A stretch of 32,216 nucleotides of DNA from Bacteroidota bacterium (GTDB lineage Bacteria; Bacteroidota; Bacteroidia; Chitinophagales; Saprospiraceae): contig JAAAOU010000409.1 in assembly GCA_009908745.1 (NCBI GenBank), positions 1 through 32,216 of the forward strand. The letters are read 5' to 3'. The translations under genes were made by a program, and so were the position numbers. Shown here one piece after another: positions 18,502 to 27,349 of this stretch; the stretch's first letter is position 1; the number at the start of each line of letters is the position of its first letter. The notes under the pieces were generated by a model. The model did no database searches, was not told where the DNA came from, and worked only from the letters and a program-made list of their open reading frames with translations.

Positions 18502-18523
18502 CAAAGGTAGTAAAATACGTTTG
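18502..18523. promoter_or_regulatory. Candidate divergent promoter core: two Bacteroidota -7 boxes
   Basis: TACGTTTG on + (18516-18523) and TACCTTTG on - (18502-18509) match TAnnTTTG, between divergent malic enzyme and amidase genes. No clear -33 boxes. Confidence 0.35.
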
Positions 18524-18611
18524 CACGCCGGTCGGTGCCCCAGCCGTGTAATTTTTGCATCTTTGCGGCGTTATCGTAGAGCAGCATCACAAAGACACCA
18601 CAAAAGAATAT

Positions 18612-20165
18612 ATGCGATCAATGTTTATACGTCTATTATTTGCAATTAGCGCGCTGTTGGCCTGCCTTTCGGCAAATGCGCAGGCCGTGCGGGCCGATAT
18701 TGACCTGCGGGACCGGGCGGTAGTTGAAATCCCATTGGAAAACGTCGCCCCCTTTCTCGCCTTTTCGGCAAAATGGCAGGGCACACAGACGGCTATAAGC
18801 GCCCGTTTCTCCCCCGACGGGGAACGTTGGGGCGAGTGGTCGGCCATAGCCGAGGACCAACACGGCGACCCCAACTCAGCTACTCATTACAGCCAATTGT
18901 TCTTCGCCCCCGCCGACAGCCGCTGGGTGCAGGTCCGGCGGGCCCATGGGCTTGATGACGTGCGCTTGCACTTTTTCAACCCCGGCGAGACGCCCACTGC
19001 CCCTAAAATTCAAGAAAAAGACCGGGTGCAAACCCGTACGTCTACTTACTGCCCTTGCCCACTCGGCGATTATCAAGGCCGCAGCGACTGGTGCCCGGAT
19101 GGTACCTGCCCGGAAGATACCACGCCTGCGCCAACGAGCGTCACCCATTTGATCGTCCATCACTCCGCTGGTACCAACGAAGCCAACGACTGGGCCGCCG
19201 TCGTGCGCTCTATCTGGGATTTCCACGTCAACGTGCGTGGCTGGGACGACATCGGCTACAACTGGTTGATCGACCCCAATGGCAACCTCTATCAGGGTAG
19301 GGGCGATAATATCAGGGGGGCCCACTTTTGCGGCAACAATACCGGGACCATGGGGGTCTGTGTGCTGGGCGACTTTACGGCTATTGTACCCACGGGTGAT
19401 GCCAAAGACGCATTGGCCCGCCTGCTGGCCTGGAAAAGCTGCGATGTCGACGCCGACCCGCTGGGCACTTCTTTCCACGCCAGCTCGGATTTAGAGCTTA
19501 TGCACATCTCCGGCCACCGCGATGGCTGCTCTACCGCCTGCCCGGGGGACGCTTTCTACCCGCAGCTGCCGGACATCCGCCAGGCCGTCGTAGACCGTAT
19601 CGCCAATCAGTGCGCCGCCATCGCCCCGCCCGACAATCTGACCGCCGAGGTGACCAGCGATACTACCGTCCTGCTGAATTGGGAAGACGACTCGGATAAC
19701 GAACTGGCTTTTTTGATCGAACGGTCTCTATCGATGGATGGTGCCTACGATCAAATTGCCGAAGTCGATGCCGATGTCACTTCCTACGAGGACAGCGATA
19801 TCCTTCTGGAAACGGGCTATTACTACCGCGTACGGGGCAGGACAGCGCAGGATACCTCCTTCTACAGTAATGTCGCTTTCGCGTTCACCAGCATCGTCAG
19901 CACGCAGGAGCTGCTGCATGGCCAAACCGTCCGGCTGTTTCCCAACCCGGCACAGGGGCAGGTTTACTTAGCTTGGGAAGCCCCCCTGCCGAAAGATGTG
20001 GAGGTCCGCCTCAGCGATGCCAGAGGGCGAAAGTTGAAGCAATGGTCCTTGAATGGCAGACAGTTGCAACACCAAATCGACACCAGACCGCTCGCCCAAG
20101 GGCTGTACCTGTTGCAAATCCGCAGCGGCGCGCAGCAAATCAGCCGCCGTTTGCTGAAACAATAA
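18612..20165 (+). CDS. Secreted PGRP-type N-acetylmuramoyl-L-alanine amidase with Fn3-like domain and T9SS C-terminal sorting domain
   Basis: SVTHLIVHHSAGTNEANDW, GWDDIGYNWLIDPNGNLYQGR, HISGHRDGCSTACPGD; NLTAEVTSDTTVLLNWEDDSDNELAFLIERS (Fn3-like); C-terminal LFPNPAQGQVYLAW...QGLYLLQIRSG...RRLLKQ (T9SS type A). Confidence 0.9.
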   Translation: MRSMFIRLLFAISALLACLSANAQAVRADIDLRDRAVVEIPLENVAPFLAFSAKWQGTQTAISARFSPDGERWGEWSAIAEDQHGDPNSATHYSQLFFAPADSRWVQVRRAHGLDDVRLHFFNPGETPTAPKIQEKDRVQTRTSTYCPCPLGDYQGRSDWCPDGTCPEDTTPAPTSVTHLIVHHSAGTNEANDWAAVVRSIWDFHVNVRGWDDIGYNWLIDPNGNLYQGRGDNIRGAHFCGNNTGTMGVCVLGDFTAIVPTGDAKDALARLLAWKSCDVDADPLGTSFHASSDLELMHISGHRDGCSTACPGDAFYPQLPDIRQAVVDRIANQCAAIAPPDNLTAEVTSDTTVLLNWEDDSDNELAFLIERSLSMDGAYDQIAEVDADVTSYEDSDILLETGYYYRVRGRTAQDTSFYSNVAFAFTSIVSTQELLHGQTVRLFPNPAQGQVYLAWEAPLPKDVEVRLSDARGRKLKQWSLNGRQLQHQIDTRPLAQGLYLLQIRSGAQQISRRLLKQ

Positions 20166-20256
20166 GCCCGAGGGAGTCGTCGTTTGCACGAACATGTCAC
20201 CTTGAAGTGGGTTGACAAAAGAAAAGATAAACCATTTAATAAAAACTTAACAGAAC

Positions 20257-20295
20257 GGGTAGCGGCGTTTTTTCAGAAAAAAGCGTTACCCCTCT
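20257..20295 (+). terminator. Stem-loop, possible terminator of the amidase gene
   Basis: GGGTAGCGgcGTTTTTT-cag-AAAAAAGCGTTACCC with a 2-nt bulge, downstream of the amidase stop. Confidence 0.4.
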
Positions 20296-20371
20296 GGTTT
20301 TTCACGTCTACAGGATGTGAATTGACAAAGACCTTGAAAACCATTTCATTTTAACAAAACAGAATTCCATT

Positions 20372-21343
20372 ATGCGTAATTTATTGCTCAAGCTGTCAGG
20401 CGTAGCCATTGCACTGACCCTATTGATTGCCACAGGGTGTGAAGACGACGATCCCATCATTACAAACCCCCTTGGCCCGGAGCTTTCTTTTAATTCCGGT
20501 GTAGGGTTGACCTCTATGGACGCCGAGCTGGCACCAGGCGAAACCTTTGCCGTCGAATTGCAAGCGTTGCCTGGCGACAACCCCCTGCAGAGCTTTACTT
20601 TCTTGGTAGATGGTGTAGAGCCGGATGCAGGCACTATTGGAAACTACTACAGCGAGCTGGTCATCAACGGCACTACCGAAGTAGCTAACAACCCTCTGTC
20701 TCTCACCGGCGACTTGAAGGACGGCTCAACAATCGCTATCGAAATCACCCCCTTTGAACAAATGGACGGCGACGTCAGCACTTACTCCTTTGAGGTAGCG
20801 GACGAAGTCGGCGAAACGGCAATTGTGTCTTTGGACATCACCGTGATCGACCCTGCTACTCCGCTTGATATGACTTTGACCGGCGTGCTGTTCAACCAGG
20901 GTGGTCCTCAGGGGACTGGCGGCCTGGACTTAGACACAGGTGACGGAACAGGTAGCTCAGACGCTGATGCCGAGATTCAGGATGAAGGCATTGACCTTGA
21001 CGAATTAGCTGCTGACAACTGGCGGCAGCAGATTTCTGCAGCCAACGATGCGGAAATGCGTGCTGCTGATCTTGATGCACTGCCGGAGAACTTCAGCTTT
21101 GATAATGTAGCCTCTAAAGAAGAAGTACAATCCGTATTCGACACCGGGGCAGCACTGACTGGCTCTGACGCGGCCTGTAATTGCACTGATGACACCTCTG
21201 GTGAGGACGTCACCGAACCGCTGAGCGGAGGAGAAGTATTTGCTGTTAGACGCGGGGATATGTACTATCTTATCCGTATTGACGATGTTAATGTGACTAC
21301 AGGGGATAATGACGACAGCTATGAGTTGTCCATCAAGTACTAA
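20372..21343 (+). CDS. Acidic hypothetical lipoprotein
   Basis: Lipobox LTLLIATGC followed by EDDDPI; no recognised enzymatic motif. Confidence 0.7.
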   Translation: MRNLLLKLSGVAIALTLLIATGCEDDDPIITNPLGPELSFNSGVGLTSMDAELAPGETFAVELQALPGDNPLQSFTFLVDGVEPDAGTIGNYYSELVINGTTEVANNPLSLTGDLKDGSTIAIEITPFEQMDGDVSTYSFEVADEVGETAIVSLDITVIDPATPLDMTLTGVLFNQGGPQGTGGLDLDTGDGTGSSDADAEIQDEGIDLDELAADNWRQQISAANDAEMRAADLDALPENFSFDNVASKEEVQSVFDTGAALTGSDAACNCTDDTSGEDVTEPLSGGEVFAVRRGDMYYLIRIDDVNVTTGDNDDSYELSIKY

Positions 21344-21372
21344 TGGCTTCTCGCAGTAGAATTGATATTTAC

Positions 21373-21411
21373 AGGCGCAGTTTCCGCAAGGAGGCTGCGC
21401 CTTCGTATTTT
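21373..21411 (+). terminator. Rho-independent-type hairpin with GCAA tetraloop
   Basis: AGGCGCAGTTTCC-GCAA-GGAGGCTGCGCCT followed by a T-rich stretch, just after the lipoprotein gene. Confidence 0.6.
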
Positions 21412-21424
21412 ATGCAACAAAGCG

Positions 21425-21432
21425 TACTTTTG
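21425..21432 (+). promoter_or_regulatory. Candidate -7 box for the 21453 gene
   Basis: TACTTTTG matches TAnnTTTG about 20 nt upstream of the ATG. Confidence 0.35.
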
Positions 21433-21452
21433 CGCCCAACAACGATTGACGT

Positions 21453-22034
21453 ATGAAGAGCCTAAGCTACCTCGTAAGCCTACTGATGCTACTGCCTTTT
21501 GCCGCCGGTGCGCAGTGCCCCCTCGCACAGGACACCATCGACCCCTTCGATAGCACCCGCCTCGTCATCAGCGAGCCCGTTTCCATCGGGGCGCTGATCC
21601 CCAGCTTGTACGAAACAGTGGAGGGCCCCAAAATCATCGACGAAGCCAAAGCAGCTTTCTCCTTTGTGGAGGACGACCAGAGCGACATCAATTCTTTCTT
21701 CCTTACGATTGTCGCCGCCGAATACGAGTACGAGCCCATTCAGGCAGGCAAAAACGTCATCCTCGCTTTTGCAGACTCCACCAACGCCACCCTCCTCAAC
21801 TACCCGGACCGCGGCCAGTTCAGCGATGATACCAATATGCGGATGTACCAACATACCTGCGTGGTGCCCATTGATCTTTTCTACCGCATGGCGTATTCCG
21901 GCATCGTCGGCATCCGTATTCGTTACGACAATAAGAAACGCACAATAATGCTGACCAAAGCGCAGCAGGAAGCCCTAAAAGAGGCAGTACGCTGCGCCGG
22001 GGAGGCCGTCGGCTTTGCGCCGAACAAACCATAA
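21453..22034 (+). CDS. Hypothetical secreted protein
   Basis: Signal peptide MKSLSYLVSLLMLLPFAAGAQ; no recognised domain. Confidence 0.7.
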   Translation: MKSLSYLVSLLMLLPFAAGAQCPLAQDTIDPFDSTRLVISEPVSIGALIPSLYETVEGPKIIDEAKAAFSFVEDDQSDINSFFLTIVAAEYEYEPIQAGKNVILAFADSTNATLLNYPDRGQFSDDTNMRMYQHTCVVPIDLFYRMAYSGIVGIRIRYDNKKRTIMLTKAQQEALKEAVRCAGEAVGFAPNKP

Positions 22035-22055
22035 AAGTGTTAAACAAACTGTTTT

Positions 22056-24107
22056 TTAAGACTGGTCTTTCATCTTGACCATAGTCAGAATGGTGCCTAT
22101 GGCGACCGTCTCCTCCGTCTCGTCGTACACGTCCACCATCCATTTCACAATCCCTTTTTTCACATCTTCGGCATCCCGTTTTTCTTGCCGTATTTTCTCG
22201 CGGCAGGTGAAGCGCACACCTATGGTAGCGCCCGGGTAGACCGGTTTGGTGAAGCGGAAGTTCTCGATGCCGTAGTTGAGCAACACCGGCCCTTTGCGCC
22301 CGTCCACAAACAAGCCCGCGGCTTTGGACAAGATGTAATAGCCGTGCGCCACCCGCCCTTCAAAGATGGTGCCGTCGAGAGAGGTCTCATCGACGTGGGC
22401 GTAAAAGTGGTCGCCGCTTACATTAGCAAAATTCACGATATCCGCCTCGGTAACGGTATGTTTGGCCGTAATGAGGGTCTCGCCGATCTCTAGGTCTTCA
22501 AAGTGCTGCTGGAAAGGGTGCGTTGCTTTTTCCTTGTACGCCCCGCCTTTTTGGTACTGCCCGGTAACGGCGGATATCATAGTAGGGTGGCCCTGTATAG
22601 CTGTCCGTTGCAAATAGTGCTTCACGCCGCGTATGCCGCCCATTTCCTCGCCGCCCCCGGCTCGGCCTGGCCCGCCGTGCACCAGTAGGGGCATGGGCGA
22701 ACCGTGGCCGGTGCTCTCCTTGGCGCTTTCTTCATTCAGGATGAGAATACGCCCGTGGTAAGGTGCGGAGCCCATGACATAGTCCGTCGCGATCTGCTCG
22801 TCGGCGGTCGCCACGGTGCTGACGAGGGAGCCTTTGCCCATGTTCGCCAGTTCTATCGCCTCGCCCATATCGCGGTACGGCATGATGGTGCTCACCGGGC
22901 CGAAGGCTTCCACCGTGTGGGTGTCTGTATTGTCGAAAGGGTTTTCGTTGACCAGTAGGATAGGGGAGAAGAACGCCCCCTTTTCCCGCTCGGCGCCCAT
23001 CACGTCAAATTGGTCTAGATCGCCGTAAACGATACTGCTGCCGTTGGCCAGCTGCTGCACCCGCTTGCGCACTTCTTCCATCTGACTGCGGCTCACCAAA
23101 GCGCCCATGCGCACCCCTTCGACGGTCGGGTTGCCGATGGTCGTCTTTTGCAGTTGTTGGCTGAGCGCCAGCTGAACATCCTCCACCAGGTGCTCAGGCA
23201 CAATAATCCGGCGGATCGCTGTGCACTTCTGGCCACACTTTACGGTCATCTCGCGCCGCACCTCCTTGACAAACAGGTCGAACGTAGGGGTGCCGGGTTG
23301 GGCATCCTCGCCCAGCACCGCCGCGTTGAGGCTGTCGGCTTCCATATTGAACGGAATGGCGTTCTCGACGATATGCGGCTGCGACTTCAGCATGCGGCCC
23401 GTAGAGGCAGAGCCGGTGAACGTGATGATGTCCTGGGAAGTAAGGGGATCTAAAATGCCATGGCCTTTGCCGTTGATCAGTTGCAAGGCGCCATCCGGTA
23501 GTATGCCCGATTGGATGATGTCCCGCACCATCGCCTCGGTGAGGAAAGAAGTGAGCTCGGACGGCTTTACTACGGCGGGCACGCCGGCCAGCAGGTTGAC
23601 CGATATTTTCTCCAGCATCCCCCAAATCGGGAAGTTGAAGGCGTTGATATGCACTGCCACACCGTGCTTGGGGACCATGATGTGGTGGCCGATGAAGGTA
23701 CCTTCCTTAGAGAGGTTCACAGCATCTCCGTCAATATGGAAAGGCTTGTCCGGAAATTGCTTGCGCAGGCTCGCGTAGGCAAAGAGCGTGCCGATGCCGC
23801 CGTCGATATCAATCCAGCTGTCTCCTTTAGTCGCCCCCGTGCGGTAGCTCAGCGGGTAATACTTTTTGCGTATGTCAAAGAGGTGCAGGGCAAGGCGCTT
23901 CAGCATCTGCCCCCGCTCCCGGAAGGTCATTTTTCGAAGGTTGGGGCCGCCCGTCTGCCGCGCGTAATCCATGATGGCTTCGTAGTCGAGCTGCTCGCTG
24001 CTGTAGGTGGCGATCACCTCGCCGGTCACCGCGTCGTACTGCGGTTCGCCAGCGCCAGTGTGCGGGGCCCATTGCCCAAGTATGTAATGGTCGAGTTTGT
24101 TGGCCAT
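22056..24107 (-). CDS. paaZ: Phenylacetic acid degradation bifunctional protein PaaZ (aldehyde dehydrogenase + MaoC-like hydratase)
   Basis: ALDH part ([48 protein letters not shown]) fused to a MaoC-like domain ([29 protein letters not shown]). Confidence 0.93.
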   Translation of the reverse strand: MANKLDHYILGQWAPHTGAGEPQYDAVTGEVIATYSSEQLDYEAIMDYARQTGGPNLRKMTFRERGQMLKRLALHLFDIRKKYYPLSYRTGATKGDSWIDIDGGIGTLFAYASLRKQFPDKPFHIDGDAVNLSKEGTFIGHHIMVPKHGVAVHINAFNFPIWGMLEKISVNLLAGVPAVVKPSELTSFLTEAMVRDIIQSGILPDGALQLINGKGHGILDPLTSQDIITFTGSASTGRMLKSQPHIVENAIPFNMEADSLNAAVLGEDAQPGTPTFDLFVKEVRREMTVKCGQKCTAIRRIIVPEHLVEDVQLALSQQLQKTTIGNPTVEGVRMGALVSRSQMEEVRKRVQQLANGSSIVYGDLDQFDVMGAEREKGAFFSPILLVNENPFDNTDTHTVEAFGPVSTIMPYRDMGEAIELANMGKGSLVSTVATADEQIATDYVMGSAPYHGRILILNEESAKESTGHGSPMPLLVHGGPGRAGGGEEMGGIRGVKHYLQRTAIQGHPTMISAVTGQYQKGGAYKEKATHPFQQHFEDLEIGETLITAKHTVTEADIVNFANVSGDHFYAHVDETSLDGTIFEGRVAHGYYILSKAAGLFVDGRKGPVLLNYGIENFRFTKPVYPGATIGVRFTCREKIRQEKRDAEDVKKGIVKWMVDVYDETEETVAIGTILTMVKMKDQS

Positions 24108-24136
24108 AGGTTTATTTGGTTATTGATATTTCAAGT

Positions 24137-24148
24137 ACGAACGTTCGT
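24137..24148. promoter_or_regulatory. Palindromic TetR-type operator candidate upstream of paaZ
   Basis: ACGAACGTTCGT perfect 12-bp palindrome about 30 nt upstream of the paaZ start (- strand). Confidence 0.5.
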
Positions 24149-24580
24149 TCTCAAAAGTACGCAGAAATTTGCGTTTGGAAAAAGTGTTACTCGTCTCCCA
24201 AATGTGGCCATTCGTAGAAAAGCGCGTCTTAAAGGTTGAATTTTAACATTTTAAAGTGCATTTTTAGGCTTGACGATGCAACCTTAATGCGCTATATACG
24301 TCTATTAGTAAAAGTTAGGAGAACAACTAAATTTGTTCCCCGCACCCGGCTGAAGTAAAAAAAGGATGAGAACACCGCTTGGCATCTGTCCAAGCAATTA
24401 AGTGCCTGCCACGCTAACCTATCTGGCAGGCCGCCAATAGCATGCAGTGTACAATCTGTAATACGCTGTTCCAATAATTCCTTTTTGCCCGAAGTCCGGG
24501 TGAGATTACACACGCACTAGAGAACTATACTACCCGCTACTGCCTATTGCAGCAGCAGGTGGCAGAACACATTGAAGAGT

Positions 24581-24690
24581 GTTTTTTCATACTAATCCAA
24601 GTGTTCGTTGCCGCGTGAGTGCGCGGCAACCTTTTTGCTTGGCTGGTAGAAAAGCGCTTCCTCATAAAGAAGTTTTTTCATACTAATCCA
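24581..24690 (+). repeat. 19-nt direct repeat GTTTTTTCATACTAATCCA (24581-24599 and 24672-24690), each copy followed by a GC-rich hairpin and T-tract
   Basis: Exact 19-nt match between the two positions. Confidence 0.85.
24607..24636 (+). terminator. Rho-independent terminator
   Basis: GTTGCCGCG-tgagtg-CGCGGCAAC followed by CTTTTTG. Confidence 0.75.
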
Positions 24691-24700
24691 TTTTGAAGAA

Positions 24701-24726
24701 GGGTTGCCGCAAGGCAGCCCTTTTCT
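24701..24726. terminator. Rho-independent terminator hairpin, possibly bidirectional
   Basis: GGGTTGCC-gcaa-GGCAGCCC followed by TTTTCTT; abuts the 3' end of the - strand gene ending at 24726. Confidence 0.65.
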
Positions 24727-25040
24727 TATCTTTTCACCTCGTAGTCCTTGGAGACCTCAATTTTGTACTCCCGGATAGCCATCGCCTGATCATACTGTCT
24801 GGGTTCCACGCCCGTCTCTATGAGCTTGTCTAAGGGACCGCCACAGTGCTCGCATTTCCCCTCCACCAGCACGTCTCCAGCCGGGTTGAGCCATAGCTGG
24901 TCCACTGTTATGGTCGCATTGTCCACCTTGCGGCAGCGTGGGCAGTGGGCAGATTGCAACGCGTCCGGGTAAGCCTTTTGGAACCGCCGCCCCATGATGA
25001 GCGCGACATCTTCCTCGCTAATGGAAATGGCTACGTACAT
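24726..25040 (-). CDS. Small zinc-ribbon-like hypothetical protein
   Basis: Two CxxC knuckles (HCPRC...CEHCGG) in 104 aa. Start reassigned to the internal Met at 25040. Confidence 0.6.
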   Translation of the reverse strand: MYVAISISEEDVALIMGRRFQKAYPDALQSAHCPRCRKVDNATITVDQLWLNPAGDVLVEGKCEHCGGPLDKLIETGVEPRQYDQAMAIREYKIEVSKDYEVKR

Positions 25041-25242
25041 GATGGTTAATGTTTTAGACAATACTAAAGTCTTTTCGGGGGAAATTGTTGTGGTTGCCAA
25101 GTGAGATGCGTCCAGCTTACTCAGATGTGAGGCATGGCTTTACCCATTTTTGAGTAGGGTGCAATACGGAAGTAAGCGCGACCTTTGTGCGTATCCGGTT
25201 GCGCCGGGCCAATGCCCTGTGTAGCGGGTACCTCGCAATTGG

Positions 25243-25273
25243 TTTGTAAATATGAAACAATTCCTTATCTTTA
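25243..25273 (+). promoter_or_regulatory. Bacteroidota-type promoter upstream of the 7TM-AraC gene
   Basis: TTTG (25243-25246) - N19 - TATCTTTA (25266-25273). Confidence 0.5.
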
Positions 25274-25315
25274 TTGGCGAAAGACACTTAAATAACCCCT
25301 ACATCCCAAAACCCC

Positions 25316-26611
25316 ATGCCTAAACACCTAACACTCGTTTGGCTAGGGCTGTTGCTCGTGACAGCTCCTTTAAAAGCTCAATGTCAAAACCAAGTTGTCC
25401 GCTCCACAGCTTTTCACCAGCTCTTTACTGATTATAATGCCCCGCCCAACAGCATTGCCAACCAGCCACCCAATGTCAGAGCGAAGGAACCGCCCAAGCT
25501 ACTGTCAACCGCTATTGACCGCAAAGTAATACTTTTCTATGGTATATCGGCTGGCCTGCTCGCATTGCTCCTAGGCGTAGGGTTGGCCAATTGCCTGCTA
25601 TTCCTGCAAAACCGGAATATCCCCGCTTACCTGTTCTACGGTTTATTCTTGTTGATTTTGTGGGGGCTGTTCGGCCTGTCCTTTGACGCCTTTGCGCCTC
25701 CGGGCTCGCTGCTGCCCGAGCGTTTGCATACGCGGCCTGTCCGTCTGCTGCTCATGGCCGCTGCCTTTCTTGCTTTGGCCAAAAGTATGGGCAGCACCCT
25801 ACAGTGGAAAGAGCAGCTCCCCGATGTGCATCGTCGCCTTCCATATCTAGCTGTTGCCGCTGTGGGGTACGTATTGGCAGATGCAGTGCTTTGGAACGTG
25901 GCGCCGGCGCTGGCCGGGTATTTGTGGGCCGCAGTGCAAATTGCTTTCCTAACAGCCGGCGGTCTGTTGGTTTACGCCTTGCTCCGTTATGGCCGCCCAC
26001 CAGCATTATACCTGAGCCTGGGGGTTGCCACGCTTGTCCTTTCTAGCGCCGCAGCATTCATCGCCCACATCTGGCCGCTTTATCTTTTCGATTGGTGGCC
26101 GACAGCCCTATATCCTTACTTCGTAGGTTTGCCGCTGCAGATGCTGTTGTTTGCCTTGGGCTTCTCTAGGCTGAAAAATAGGGTAGAAGACGCGCTGCTG
26201 GCCGGTGCCGCAGAGGCTCAGGAAACAGAGGCGCCCGGAGCATCGGATCAATTCTGCCAGCCCTCCAAGCCGGTTTCGCCGACGGACCAAGCCCTGCTCG
26301 ACCAACTCGACGAGCAAATCGAAGCCCATCTGGACGACCGCAGCTTCGATGTCAGCACCATGGCTGCCTCCACCGGTAAAAGCCGGGCCTCCTTTCACGA
26401 GTGGTTCAAGCAAAATACGGGCAAGACACCAGCGAAGTACCTTGCCGCCTTCCGCATTAAAATGGCGTATCAGCTGTTGGTCAACACTGATTACACGGTA
26501 GAGGTCATCGCCCAGCAGACGGGCTTCAACGACGGGGCTTATCTGGCGAAAAAATTCAAACAGCACTATGGCATCCGCCCCAGCGAAGCCCGCAAACAGG
26601 CGGCTGTGTAA
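25316..26611 (+). CDS. 7TM (DISM-like) membrane receptor fused to AraC-family HTH domain
   Basis: Signal peptide; multiple TM helices (VILFYGISAGLLALLLGVGLANCLLFLQNRNIPAYLFYGLFLLILWGLFGLS...); C-terminal AraC HTH (FDVSTMAASTGKSRASFHEWFKQNTGKTPAKYLAAFRIKMAYQLL...VEVIAQQTGFNDGAYLAKKFKQHYGIRPSEARK). Confidence 0.85.
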   Translation: MPKHLTLVWLGLLLVTAPLKAQCQNQVVRSTAFHQLFTDYNAPPNSIANQPPNVRAKEPPKLLSTAIDRKVILFYGISAGLLALLLGVGLANCLLFLQNRNIPAYLFYGLFLLILWGLFGLSFDAFAPPGSLLPERLHTRPVRLLLMAAAFLALAKSMGSTLQWKEQLPDVHRRLPYLAVAAVGYVLADAVLWNVAPALAGYLWAAVQIAFLTAGGLLVYALLRYGRPPALYLSLGVATLVLSSAAAFIAHIWPLYLFDWWPTALYPYFVGLPLQMLLFALGFSRLKNRVEDALLAGAAEAQETEAPGASDQFCQPSKPVSPTDQALLDQLDEQIEAHLDDRSFDVSTMAASTGKSRASFHEWFKQNTGKTPAKYLAAFRIKMAYQLLVNTDYTVEVIAQQTGFNDGAYLAKKFKQHYGIRPSEARKQAAV

Positions 26612-26720
26612 AAAATTACTGAAAAAACAGAGGAATTTACAGCACTGAAAGTTCTATCTGTTTGTAGGTTTGCCAATGCATGATCGGATAGAAAGCTACG
26701 TTGTCGCTTTTAATTCGGTA

Positions 26721-26776
26721 TTGAGCAACAAAGAAGAATTTACATTTCGTTAGGACCTGAGGCCGTGTGGCCCAGG
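26721..26776 (+). promoter_or_regulatory. Candidate promoter and leader hairpin upstream of the UpxY/eCIS operon
   Basis: TTG (26721) - N17 - TACATTTC (26741-26748), then hairpin CCTGaGGCC-GTGT-GGCCCAGG (26756-26776) before the ATG at 26818. Confidence 0.35.
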
Positions 26777-26817
26777 AACGGCGAAGCCTTGCTTAAACCC
26801 CAATTTACTGTACACCT

Positions 26818-27348
26818 ATGCCCCAAACCACGAATGCCACCTCATGGCAGGTGCTGGTCGTACGCTCCCGCTCGGAGAAAAAAGTCGGCCAGCGCCTGCA
26901 AGATATGGGTTTCCAAACCTGTGTCCCCACCCAATGGCAATACCGCCAATGGAGCGACCGCCGCAAGAAAGTGGAGGTCGTCCTCTTCAAAAACTACGTA
27001 TTTATCGCCGCTGACCCCAAGCGCCGCAACCTGGTGTTCCGGGACCCGAATGTGCTGAAGTATTTACGGTTCGGGGATCGCGTGGCTACGCTGACAGAAG
27101 AGGAAGCGCGCATGGTGCAGGGGATCAAAAAAATCGACGCGCCTGTGCAGATCACCTACGATGGCTTGCAAGTGGGGGAGGAGGTAGAAATCCTGGAGGG
27201 GAGCCTCGCCGGTTTTCAGGGCCAAGTGCTGGAAGTCAGTGGCGAGCAGTGCATCAAGCTGGCGCTGCCGAGTTTGGGGTGCTTTGCTTGTGTGGAGGTG
27301 AAGGGGGTGAAGGTCAAGAGATTACTCACCGCTTCCAATACCATGTAA
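26818..27348 (+). CDS. UpxY-family / NusG-like (RfaH-type) transcription antiterminator
   Basis: SWQVLVVRSRSEKKVGQRLQDMGFQTCVPTQWQYRQWSDRRKKVEVVLFKNYVFIAAD (NGN domain), then VGEEVEILEGSLAGFQGQVLEVSG (KOW). Confidence 0.88.
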   Translation: MPQTTNATSWQVLVVRSRSEKKVGQRLQDMGFQTCVPTQWQYRQWSDRRKKVEVVLFKNYVFIAADPKRRNLVFRDPNVLKYLRFGDRVATLTEEEARMVQGIKKIDAPVQITYDGLQVGEEVEILEGSLAGFQGQVLEVSGEQCIKLALPSLGCFACVEVKGVKVKRLLTASNTM

Positions 27349-27349
27349 A

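Noticed and set aside
24292-24513. 73-aa minus-strand ORF in the intergenic region
   Set aside because: No recognisable motif, and the interval is hairpin-rich; treated as non-coding, though a decayed gene fragment cannot be excluded.
24488-24515. GAAGTCCGGG resembling the RNase P RNA 5' motif
   Set aside because: Lacks the full GAGGAAAGTCCGGGC context and the matching 3' ACAGAAACCCGGC-type motif; resemblance judged coincidental.
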